A stretch of DNA of 64,000 bases, taken from NCBI GenBank assembly GCA_027604705.1, contig JADHYV010000029.1, positions 124,001 to 188,000 on the forward strand. The letters run 5' to 3'. Origin of the DNA: Allomyces arbusculus (taxonomy: Eukaryota; Blastocladiomycota; Blastocladiomycetes; Blastocladiales; Blastocladiaceae). This document shows, piece after piece, positions 10,822 through 20,686 of this stretch. Positions within the stretch are counted from its first letter, which is position 1. Every line of letters starts with the position of its first letter. The notes below the pieces were generated by a model that did not search any database, was not told where the DNA came from, and saw only the letters and a program-made list of their open reading frames with translations. The position numbers were made by a program, and so were the translations under genes.

Positions 10822-10904
10822 ACGCCTTGTGGGAATCGAACCCGCGTTCCTTTCCAACCAGAACACCGTGAGCACAAGTGCAGCGACACAGCCTGCCTGC
10901 GTCT
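10822..10904 (-). repeat. Degenerate class II tRNA-like sequence D
   Basis: The minus strand can be laid out over 82 nt, the length of a Leu/Ser tRNA. It ends GCGGG-TTCGATT-CCCAC-AAGGCGT-A, and only four of seven acceptor pairs form (ACGC with GCGT). The anticodon stem does not pair, so a pseudo-tRNA or SINE head is likelier than a gene. Confidence 0.35.
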
Positions 10905-11050
10905 GTTGTCGCAGCGCATAATCTTTAAATACATCCTCGCACTTCCAGGTCTTGCTGGCATTACGTAATCAACGCCGCCGTGACTGGCGGCGTCTCGCTT
11001 CTCATGCTTCTCCTATCTTTCGATCAAAACCAACAGGCCATCCTAATTCA

Positions 11051-12575
11051 CTAATGCGAAAACCGCTTCTGCACCGCCTCCGTTACGGCAATCGGCTCAT
11101 GCAAATACTTCCTCCCGCCCGGCGCGGCATACTCGGCGACCGTCTGCCCCTTGCCGACCACACGGTACTTATAAATGACCAACCCCTCGAGCCCAACGGG
11201 CCCACGCGCATGCGTTTTGTTGGTCGACACGCCAATCTCCGCCCCAAAACCGTACCGGAACCCGTCCGCGAACCGCGTCGACGCATTCCAGTAGGCCCCC
11301 GCCGCGTCCACCCCGCGCAGGAACGTTTCGGCGGTCTCAGCATTGGACGTGACAATCGCCTCAGTGTGCCCGGACCCGTGCTCGTGAATGTGCGCCATGG
11401 CCGCGTGCACGTCGGCGACGACGCGGACGGCAATGGTCAGAGAGAGGAACTCGGTATCGAAATCGGCGGGGGTCGCGGGGACGGCCTGGCCGCGAGTGAT
11501 CGCCGCGGCGGTCGCGGCGTTCGTGCGGAGCGCAGCGAGCGCCGCCTCGTCGCACTTGAGCGTGACCCCGGCGCTGAGCAGTGCCGGCGCAATCACCTTC
11601 GCCCAGCCGCCCGACTTGACCACCTTCTCATTCACCAACAGCGTCTCGGCGGCATTGCACGCGGCCGGGTAGTTCGTCTTGGAGTCCACCGCGATCCGCG
11701 CGGCCATATCGACATCGGCCTCGGCGTCAATGTAGACCGAGCACAGTCCGTCGGCATGGCCCAGGACGGGGATGCGCGTCGAGTCCTTAATGTGCCGGAC
11801 AAGACTCGCGGACCCGCGCGGGATCACGACGTCAATGTACTTGTCCTGGTCGAGCAGGGCCTGCACGGCGTCGCGGCCCTCGATTAAGGTCACGGCGTCG
11901 CGCGGGAGGTTGACGGAGGCGAGAGCCGCTTGGACTTGTGCGTGCAGGGCGCGGAGGGTCGCAGAGGCTTCCTTGCCACCCTTGAGGATCACGGCGTTGC
12001 CTACAATCGAGCAAACCGCAAGTCAGATTCCGCCCGACTGGCGAGTCCAACCCGCGCAACACAAACAGAGCCGCAATCGCACCCGACTTGATTGCCAACG
12101 CCGAAATCTGCACGACCACTTCCGGCCGCGCCTCGAAAATAATCAATAAGACCCCGATTGGACACGTCACGCGGTACAGCTCCAACCCATCGTCCAGTTT
12201 CGTCGCGAGCGTCACCTTGTTCGTGGGGTCCGGCAGCCCGACCACGTCGTCGACACCCTCCAAGAGCGCGTGCCATTTTGCGTCGTTCTCGCCCATCAGG
12301 TCGAGCCGCTTGAAGGTTGATTCCGACAGCGACCCGGACGCGACCATGGTCCGCGCTTCGGCCAGGTTGGCCGCGTTGGCGCGCGCAATCTCGTCGCGGT
12401 GCGATGCGAGGTGCTGCTTGAGCGCGGTGAGCGCTGCGTTGCGCGTCGCGAGAGAGGCGGTTTGCATGGCGCGGCCGGCCGCGCGAGCGGCGCGCGCGAG
12501 CGCCGTGTAGTCGACGGGGGCGGGGGCGGTCGCGGTGGTCGTGGTTACTGCTGATCCTGCTGCGTTCGTCGACAT
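11051..12575 (-). CDS. PRO2: Gamma-glutamyl phosphate reductase
   Basis: Two exons, 12083-12575 and 11051-12000; the 82-nt intron starts GTGCGA. The split codon restores the conserved SGNAVILKGGKE block. The 480-residue enzyme reduces gamma-glutamyl phosphate to glutamate semialdehyde in proline synthesis. Family landmarks in order: an N-terminal helical region, CPIGVLLIIFEARPEVVVQI, the KGGKEA nucleotide-binding region, IPRGSASLVRHI, the catalytic-cysteine motif NYPAACNAAETLLVNE, and C-terminal GPVGLEGLVIYKYRV. Length is close to the usual 410-460, with a longer Ala/Thr-rich N-terminus. The start is the only ATG ahead of the conserved domain in frame. Identification is firm. Confidence 0.95.
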
Positions 12576-12995
12576 GGTGGTGAGCTGGTGGCAGTTGGTG
12601 CGCCGAGCGTGCAAGGAGTGGAGAGGGCGGTTTGGTGATCGTTGATGGGCCGTTGGCGGATTTTGAAGCCGATGTCGTCGGCGACGTCGCGCGGCGAGCG
12701 TCATGGGTTGCGGCGAAAGACGAACGACGTGATGAACGAATTGGTGATTCATGGCCATGTGAGCGCGTCAGGGCTTGAAAATTGCAGCGAAAGCGAACGA
12801 AAGAGCCGAAAACCAGAAATCATTTCATTCCAGGTCGTCCACGAACGCTGCCAACCAACCGAAATCAGTTCCACCTAGTCGCTCCAAGTCCTCCATGCGC
12901 GAGTCGTCCTCCTCCACCACCGTGCTATCAAACGGCAAACCGCCTAGGGCGGGTCCTGCCCGCGCCGGGTCCGTCGACGCGCGGTCCGCGCTCGC

Positions 12996-13405
12996 TCAGT
13001 GCGCCGGCTTCCCGGCAATCGCGTTTACGTTATTCACAATCGGCACAATGATAATGATCAGGATCACGGCCACGATCGCAGCAATCATGAGCTTGAGTTT
13101 GAGGTCCTTCCACCACATGGCCTTGCGCACCTTGGTCGCGCCCTTCTTGAACTGCAGCGAGCTCTGCTGGAGGTCCTCTGTTGTCGGTGCAGCGCAGTAG
13201 ATCAGTCACCAACCTGAAAAGAAGGTTGCGCAGACGCAGAGTGGAACGTACCCGTCTTCGTTGCGAGCGAGTCGAGCTTCTCGCCGCGCTCCATGACTTT
13301 TTCAATGTTGTTTTGCATGATCCCAACCACTTCGTTCACTTGCGCCTGCACCTGCTTGGTCTTGCCCATATCGGCATTGGCGGGGGCAACAGGGGCCGCG
13401 GGCAT
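12996..13405 (-). CDS. R-SNARE, synaptobrevin/Snc-like
   Basis: Two exons, 13252-13405 and 12996-13177; the 74-nt intron starts GTACGT and ends CAG. The 111-residue protein has a short Ala/Pro N-terminus, then the SNARE helix QAQVNEVVGIMQNNIEKVME with the zero-layer arginine in MERGEKLDSL. A WWKDLKLKLM juxtamembrane segment and a C-terminal tail anchor (AAIVAVILIIIIVPIVNNV) follow. This is the layout of vesicle SNAREs of the VAMP/Snc1 type, which act in fusion of secretory vesicles with the plasma membrane. The SNARE motif is slightly shorter than usual around the intron (ATKTEDLQQ), which may mark a shifted splice site. The upstream PRO2 lies on the same strand but is transcribed separately. 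Confidence 0.9.
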
Positions 13406-14096
13406 CGTGGATAGTGCGTGGGGGTACGAACGGGTGTGAGCGGGCTATAGGCCGACGGTACGGCAGGACTATCCGTACGAGAAGATGGACCGGTCAGTTC
13501 TCACCGGCTGGTTATTCATGTTGGAGGAGAAGCGGGAACGCGTACTTGACGCGAACGAGGCGACGCGTTGGGCGGTCGAGTCGGGTCCGAGCGGGTCGGG
13601 CCAGACGCGGGGACGAGATGCGAGCAGACCACAACAGCGAGCGTCGTGGGCGAGAGGTCGGCGAGAGGATCACGCAAGCAGGCAACCGCCAAGTGGAGAG
13701 CAGAGGGTGCGAGCGGGAGGGGTGCTGGCGGGCGCTGCGTCCAATCGGTTGCGGGGAGTCGCGTGAGGGTGGGGTGGGGAAAGAGTCGGGGCAAGGCCGG
13801 CGAGTCGATTGCGAGGAGAAGGAGCGTGCGCTCGAGATTGGGGCGGGTTATAACGGGGGAATGAACGGCGGTTTGTTGGTGAATGGTTTGAATGAGGCAT
13901 TCGATTGCCTTTGGTTGCTGGTTCGGTGCGTCATGTGACCGCGTTATACAACGATTTATCACTTTCAAGCTGGTTCGGCAGGCTCGCTGCTCTCGCTTGC
14001 AGCGGGGGCAGGCTAGCAGCGATGGGCAACGGTGCACGATCGCGCATGGACATGCGCACTCAGGATGACAACCAATGACAAAAGCGGCGCTTTTCT
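13406..14096. other. Intergenic stretch
   Basis: This 691-base stretch lies between the SNARE start and the nitrilase stop. It is purine-rich on the plus strand around 13530-13850. The frames open by composition only; I see no gene. Confidence 0.45.
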
Positions 14097-15348
14097 TTAC
14101 TCGTACAGCGCCGGCTCGCGCCGGTGCGCCCATACCGGCATACTCTGCCGCGTCTTGTTCGTGACCGCATGGTCCACCTCGAACAAAGCAAACGCCGCGC
14201 CGCCCTCTTTGTCGGCCTCGACCACCTCTATCCCGCCCACGGGCACCTGCGAGCCCACCTCCCTCTGCTCAAGGAACCGCGGCCATTCGGCAAACGACGG
14301 CCCCTCGACCAATACGCGGCCCCACGGGTCCACGACCATGGCCGCACCATAACTCGACCGCACGCTCGAATGCCTTCCGATCTGCGCGGGTGAGATGACG
14401 TAGCATTGCGTCTCAATGGCGCGCGCTCGGTTCAGAATCGACCAGTGTGCCGCGCCCGTCGGTTCGGTGAAGGCCGACGGGAAGGTGAGGATGTTGGCGC
14501 CGCGGGAACGCAGGGTGGCACTGAGCGCGGGGAAGCGGATGTCGTAGCACTTAAGGATATCGTGTTGAATGGTCAGTCGTCGGGTTCGCATGCTTGAGAC
14601 GGTCGAAAATGAGCGAACGCACAATCGCGAGCCCAAGCTGACCGATATGGAGCGGGACCGGGTCAACGACACTGTTGCCGGCCGCACACGTTGCGCTCTC
14701 ATGAAGCCGCGGGCCGTTGGGAATGTCCTGACGCAAAAGCAAGTCGGGTGAGCATCTATTCTACTCCACCAGTCCATATCAAACACCGACAAACGCACCA
14801 CGTCAAACAGGTGCATCTTGCGATACACCGCCAGGATCCGACCTAAACCCGCATCGTCCTGTTTGCCCCCATCAATCGCGACCAGTGCATTCGCAAACGT
14901 TGGTGGGTCGTGGTCGGGCTGCTTGCCCGTAAACTGCGAGATTTCGTCGTCATTCAGCCTTTCGTGTACGCCCACGACAAGCTCGACTTGGTGCGTGGCG
15001 GCCGCCTCGCGTAGTGCCGTGACAAAGGGGCCCGTCAGCGGTTGCGCGAGGGCTCGTGCTTGCGCCGCGTTTTCGGCGACATAGTCGGTGGCCTCGGGGA
15101 AGAGGATGGTCTGTCGAGTTGGTTGCGGCAATCAGTCGATGCTGCAAAGCAATGTGATTTCATTCAAAGTGTCGCACTTTGGCACCGCGCGCCGCTGCCG
15201 TCTGAACCACCTTGATGGCGCGACGCAGGTTGGCCGAGATGTCGGCCGTCGAACACATTTGAACCACGGCCGCGAGCGCCTTTGGAGCATGACCATTGGA
15301 AGTGGCCTTGGCGGCCGTGGCGATGGAGCGGCCTGCAAGCGTGGACAT
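14097..15348 (-). CDS. Nitrilase-family amidase (Nit1/Nit2-like)
   Basis: Four exons: 15178-15348, 14799-15110, 14623-14727 and 14097-14549, with introns of 67-73 nt and GTGCG donors. All joins are in phase 0. The 346-residue protein holds the nitrilase catalytic triad: glutamate in FPEATD, lysine in YRKMHLFDV and cysteine in CYDIRFPA. DIPNGPRLHES, restored by splicing, is typical of the Nit1 branch, which hydrolyses deaminated glutathione; omega-amidase Nit2 is the alternative. The first 25 residues (MSTLAGRSIATAAKATSNGH) are basic and Ser/Ala-rich and could be a mitochondrial signal. It is divergent from PDH E1-alpha. Confidence 0.92.
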
Positions 15349-16383
15349 GGCAGGTTTTGCAGCGACTCTCGCAAGGCAGCTAGTGTGGAAATATCGTTGC
15401 AGTTTGAAGATATCGTTGCCGCCTGTTGTTGTCGTGCTGACTTGGCGCCGCTGCCATCGGTGCGCGTGCGTGCAGCTTGTGAGGGTATCTCGGCGACTCG
15501 CATTCTCGCGTGTCTGCTCCCACATCAGGAGCGCCACCGCGACGTGCTCCCGCTGCACGAGCACGACCGTGACCGTCGCGTGCACTGCACCGAGCTGCTG
15601 GCGGCCGCAGCGGATGCGCTGCAGCAGGGGATGATCGCGGTAGTGTGAGTGCACGTGCGCGATAACCAGATCGTTGGGGCGAGACAGTGCGAGACGGCGA
15701 GGTGCGTCGGCCGAAAAAAGACCCAAACGCTGACGGCTGCTGCACCGTCGTCGTGTTCTTTCGTCGGGCCCGTCGCCATCTGCCCGCCCCGTCAGCACGC
15801 TGCAGCTCCTGCTCCTCGACCGCCGATCGCGATCGACACTCGCTGCACTTGGACCGCCGTGACCCCGTGCGCGTCCTGATCCCCGCAAGTCGACCACCGC
15901 GCTGCCGGTGCGTGTTCACGACGGCCCTCCACCTCACTCGCAGCCAATGGATGGATCAAGCAGTAGCAAGCGGCAGTCGGCAGCAGGGATCAGTCAAAAA
16001 GCAGGTCGCCGAGGTGGTGGTGGAGGTGGTGCTTTGCGGTCGGTGATCGCCACGTTTGACGTTTGGCGCTGGCCATTCGAGTCGCTGGTCATGCAAAGTG
16101 CGGCGGCGTGCTTCATCACCTGCGATGCTCGCGTGCGCAAAGGCCCCGACGACCTGACGCTGCACGATACGGCAAATAACGCACCCCACCATTTCTGACG
16201 CGACCGGCCACGGCTGCTGCCGACTTTGATCCCTCGCGACCCACCGACGACGCGACTGCTGCTGCTGCTGCTGCCTCGACCCATCCTTGCCGCAGCAACC
16301 ACCCACCGCGCCACTGCTAACCCAGCCCTCTCTCCCGCGACTGCGACCTCCGTCCGCCCTCCCAGTTCTCCGCTCTACCCGCC
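15349..16383. promoter_or_regulatory. Divergent intergenic region, nitrilase / PDH E1-alpha
   Basis: This 1,035-base region must carry both promoters and 5' leaders. The segment 15980-16045 has a GGT/GGTGGT run, and 16258-16272 is a CTG repeat. Frames open through composition only; I see no additional gene. Confidence 0.5.
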
Positions 16384-17556
16384 ATGCTGCCCACGACGTC
16401 GACGACGCGCACCGTCGCCTCGCTGCTCGCGCGGCGTGCCTTTTCGGCGACCGCGGCCTCGCGTGCCGGCGAGACCGTGACGATTCCGCTCAAGTCGACC
16501 TATGACCTGCACAAGATCGATCCCGCTGAGGGCCCGCGCGACAGCGTCACGCTCCCCAAGACGGAACTGATCGACATGTACAAGAACATGGTGCTGATGC
16601 GGCGCATGGAGACGGCCGCCGACGCGCTCTACAAGCAAAAGCTGATTCGCGGGTTCTGCCACCTCAACATTGGCCAAGAGGCCGTGTCCGTCGGGATCGA
16701 GCACGGGATCACCAAGGACGACGCTATCATCACCGCCTACCGGTGCCACGGGTTCGTCATGATGCGCGGCGCCTCGGTCAAGTCGATCTTGGCCGAACTC
16801 ATGGGCCGCAAGGACGGGATCACGAAGGGCAAGGGTGGTTCGATGCACATGTTTGCGCACAACTTCTACGGCGGCAACGGGATCGTTGGCGCGCAGGTGC
16901 CCGTCGGTGCGGGCATTGCCCTCGCGCAGCAGTACCTGCAGCACCAGAACATCACCTTCTCGCTCTACGGCGACGGCGCCGCCAACCAAGGGCAAGTGTT
17001 TGAGGCCTACAACATGGCTAAGCTCTGGAACCTGCCCGTGATTTTCGCGTGCGAGAACAACCGTTACGGGATGGGCACCTCGGCCGCACGTGCCGCGGCG
17101 TCGACCGACTACTACACGCGCGGTGACTACGTGCCTGGCGTCAAGATCAACGGCATGGACGTGCTCGCTGTCTGGGAGGCCACGCGGTGGGGTAAGGAGT
17201 ACGCGCTGTCCAAGGGACCGCTCGTGTTTGAGTTTGCGACCTACCGGTACGGTGGCCACTCGATGTCCGACCCGGGCACGACCTACCGCACGCGCGAGGA
17301 GATTCAGCATATGCGGTCGACGCGCGACCCGATCATGGGGTTCAAGAATGTGCTGCTGGAGCACGGCATCACGACCGAGGCCGACTTGAAGGTGCTCGAC
17401 AAGGAGGCCAAGGAACATGTCGACCAGGCCGTCGAAGAGGCCAAGGCCTCGCCCGAGCCGGCGCTCGAGGAAATGTGGACCGAGATTTACCAGAAGGGCA
17501 CCGAGCCCGACACGATTCGTGGGTGTGTCCCGCAGGAGATCATTCGGATGCACTAA
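16384..17556 (+). CDS. PDA1: Pyruvate dehydrogenase E1 alpha subunit
   Basis: A single exon encodes 390 residues, the alpha subunit of the mitochondrial pyruvate dehydrogenase complex that decarboxylates pyruvate with thiamine diphosphate. The N-terminus (MLPTTSTTRTVASLLARRAF) is an amphipathic mitochondrial presequence. RGFCHLNIGQEAVSVGIEHG and YRCHGFVMMRGA follow, then the TPP motif GDGAANQGQVFEAYNMA ending in CENN. The phosphorylation loop YRYGGHSMSDPGTTYR keeps the regulatory serine. Length and all motifs are normal. The lack of introns contrasts with most neighbours. Identification is firm. Confidence 0.97.
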   Translation: MLPTTSTTRTVASLLARRAFSATAASRAGETVTIPLKSTYDLHKIDPAEGPRDSVTLPKTELIDMYKNMVLMRRMETAADALYKQKLIRGFCHLNIGQEAVSVGIEHGITKDDAIITAYRCHGFVMMRGASVKSILAELMGRKDGITKGKGGSMHMFAHNFYGGNGIVGAQVPVGAGIALAQQYLQHQNITFSLYGDGAANQGQVFEAYNMAKLWNLPVIFACENNRYGMGTSAARAAASTDYYTRGDYVPGVKINGMDVLAVWEATRWGKEYALSKGPLVFEFATYRYGGHSMSDPGTTYRTREEIQHMRSTRDPIMGFKNVLLEHGITTEADLKVLDKEAKEHVDQAVEEAKASPEPALEEMWTEIYQKGTEPDTIRGCVPQEIIRMH

Positions 17557-18519
17557 GCGCAGTCGGTGATCAAGGACGGCGGCGGTGTTGGTCGGCCGTT
17601 CTAAGGGATGGGAAGGAAAGTGATTTTGATTTCTTTGATTCTTTAAATGAATTGATGCGCTCGGGACCCCTGAACCCATTTGTTGATTCTTTTGACATTT
17701 TTTCTGGCTGCCGTGTCTCGCCTCTCACCAATCAGCTGCCCCGCTTGCCATCACGCCCTCTCACACTCAACTCGCCATTGGAGGTTCCATCATGAACGAA
17801 GAAAGACATGAATTGAAGTCCCCTGCACATGCGTCCGCTCTGATGCATCGCGTGCTTGGCTGGCCGTAGTTTCGCATTCAGAGTCTCGCTGCATGATGCT
17901 TGACGTGGAAGTGGAGCCACCCACGGCAGCAACCGGCAACAACATCAACGACGGGCAACGACCGAGCACAGATGCTACTGATGCTCATGGTTGCTCCTAC
18001 CATCAATGACAGCGCACCTGGTGCTTGTAGTGCATCGATCTCCAGATTTTATGAACTGACCCGCGGCGCGTCGTTGTCGCCAACCACATTTGCTGAGAAC
18101 GGCGCCTGAATCTCTGTCACGAAACATGCCGACATGGCTCCCTTTGTGAATGATGGAGTCGGAGCTGCGATCATCAGTGAGAAAGCAATGCTCCAATGTA
18201 CTTACCCCCTGATCGGTTCCAAACGCTGGTGAGGACCCAGGTAGGACTGAAGGATGGCGACTGTTTTGTTGAGCGCATGGCGATGTGAGCAGTCGTCAAC
18301 ATGCGCGTTACGTTCGATGAACTCGTGAACCACTGGCTCGGCATTCGGGCACCACCAAAAACACATTATGAAGTGGGATGTTCACTTTTCCGGTACCGAA
18401 AGAAATGAATCCAGAACATATCGAACAACATGAACAAAGAGAACCAAACGACGACCCTCGAGGCACCAAACGACGAAAACCCTGCATCATTGGCGGTCAG
18501 GCAACGTTGATCCAAATTA
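17557..18519. other. Intergenic stretch
   Basis: About 960 bases follow the PDH stop. The stretch is less GC-rich than its flanks and shows no convincing coding frame. Confidence 0.4.
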
Positions 18520-19988
18520 CTAGGCACGACAAAAGTCAGGATTCTGGAGCACCGCGCCAAGGAACCTGTGCACCCGCGCCTGCGTGTAGAACGTCCCACG
18601 CAACTTCAACGTTAAAGCCAGCCCCGTGCGTGGGAAATCATGGAGAAGAATGCGACACGCGCCGTCTGGACCAGCGAGCAGGAAATGAGCCTCAATGAGC
18701 GACGTGAACTCGTCACTCGGCCGGCCAAAAACCGCCGTCGTCCAAACGGTGCTTGATGAAATGCGTCGATTCGAGATCGACGAGCGTTGCAACAATTCTC
18801 TTATTCGAATCAATCAGGACGCTCTGCATAGCGCAACTTGGCACGAGAGCCGAGGTCACATCGCCAAGCTTCCACACCGGGTCTCGCTCAAGTGCGTCGT
18901 TGCGCGGCGGCACGCGCAGCACATACTCGTCCCACAGCGCCAATACCAGGTCGAGTCGTCCCGCATGCCCAAGCGTGTTGATTAACTACGTCAAATAATC
19001 ACAGGTCGCGTGGTGATAAATCCAGGCTCAAAGTGCAGGGTCGCTCGTGAGCTGTTGATGCACCAAGCGCATTCATCTCTGTGAAAAGCACATTGAATAG
19101 TGTTGCAGCAACCTCCGCGGATCGAGCCGACTCGCCATCAAACACATACGACCGCGCGTCCGTGTAGAGTTGCCACCACCGGAAAGCAAGTCCTGGAGGT
19201 CATGCAGAATCCGCAGTGAGCTCTTCAAGACGACGGCGAGCTCCCTGGAGCGATACGGCCGGCTTGCGAGCGCCAGAGCGACGAACAGAATAAAGCAGTG
19301 AACCTACTCGCTCAGAGAGAAGATGCTCGAGGAGCCCCATCACGCAATCTGTACTGCTTCAAATTAGGTAGGAGACTAGCGTCCGCGAGCAGGCCAGCGG
19401 CTATGCTAAACATGCTGTGGGTAACGCGGTTCGAAGCATTCATGGCATTGTAAATCGGATCTGCTGCAGAGCGTCAAGCGCAGCAATGGCCTTGCGAGCA
19501 GTGATGGTGAACGCAAATCGTCCCACAAAAGCATACGGGTCATTGGGAACCAAATCGGCCATGCCTTTCGTGCGAGCGAGACCAGATACGAGCGCAGCAG
19601 TCAAATCTGTCCACGCATGCCGCGAGTCTTCATTGACCGTCGGCACAGTGCGCAGTGCAGAAGCAACTTCTTTGACTTTTTCATCATGACCAGCAGGTGG
19701 AAGAGTCGACTGGCGCAGACCACGTTCCGGCTGCACTGGTGGTCGAGAGAGCACGAATCGGGTCTCTGTCGTGGAGAGCGGAAATGAGAGGGGCCTAGAC
19801 AACGTTCGGGTCAAATCGAATTTGCGCAGCAAGTGACGGGGCCAGCGGCGCAGTGCGGTCACAGGTGCATGGCAACGATCACGGGTCGCTGGCGCCGGCG
19901 CGCCGTGCTTGCCTGCAGCGGCCAGGTGAACGCGGTTGGGTTGCAGTGCTGAACGACCGGTGCAAGTACAGATTGCCAGTCTCAGCAA
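18520..19988 (-). pseudogene. Decayed tandem copy of the PPR-like gene
   Basis: On the minus strand three frames together follow the intact gene at 20687-23104. From 19988 the copy has DSRHAWTDLTAALVSGLART, matching DSRRAWTNMIVTLVTGLART. Next come VGSLLYSVRRS (intact VGPLLYSVRRS), then LVLALWDEYVLRVPPRN (intact LVFAIWDEYVLRVPARN), then FTSLIEAHFLLAGPDGACRI (intact FTSLIEAHFRLKNPDGARRI). In-frame stops fall after TADSA and after CDYLT. Frame changes occur, and roughly 250-300 residues of the middle are missing. The order and strand are unchanged, so this is a head-to-tail duplicate that decayed. Confidence 0.85.
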
Positions 19989-20686
19989 TGCCCCTGCGCA
20001 AAATTTGGCGCGGCAACACTCGAGCAGCGGTGACTGACGGCTGAGAGCCGTTCAAGAAAATCGCGCATAGTTGTCGAGGACAGAGTTGATGTCGGTTATT
20101 GGTAGGGAGTTTGAGAGGTGGTTTGAGATAAGTCCCCGATGCAGGAAAAAATGTTTGAGAAGACGAAACACGGCGAAGCATACTAACCGAGCAAAATCGA
20201 TTAAGACCGTTGAGCGACGCTGGCGAAGCCAAAGCGTTAGCTTCGGCGCGGGCGATTCATTCTCTAATCTCTGACGTCCAAACAATGTATGTGCCGCGAC
20301 AGTGAAGACCATGACCGATCGGCTGAGAATGTTCTGGTCACAATCGCTGCAATCAAAAGGTACGACGTGGAGCGCACCGCAACAACTTTTCTGAACGACC
20401 AGTTCTGCCGTCGATTCTCGTGGCAAGCAAGCGTTAGCAAGAAGGCATGCGCGTTAAGGCCATCGATCGGGGACAGTACTGAGAGGGCAGTGCAAGTACA
20501 ATGCATAACCACGACGACGGGTGTCGTTCCATCAGCAAAAATGGAGGGCGAGTATAGGAGGGCCACGGTCATCGAGCGACATAGAAGTGTTCGTGCAAAA
20601 TTGAAGTGAAAAATCGACCGCAGGATTTCACCGACCACTGCATTCTCACTGAGGTCCTCAATCATTATTTTGATCGTCAACCGCAG
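19989..20686. other. Intergenic stretch between PPR-like gene and its decayed copy
   Basis: About 700 bases, more AT-rich than the neighbouring genes. It may include the remnant promoter of the decayed copy. I recognise no gene. Confidence 0.4.

Noticed and set aside
10822-10904. Functional Leu/Ser tRNA
   Set aside because: Length fits, but the anticodon stem and three acceptor pairs fail.
13414-13938. Arg/Gly-rich open frames after the SNARE gene
   Set aside because: Low-complexity purine-rich DNA opens several frames on both strands at once.
16375-17679. 434-codon open frame antisense to PDH E1-alpha
   Set aside because: Codon-bias shadow: it lies wholly opposite a strongly conserved gene and has no family motif.
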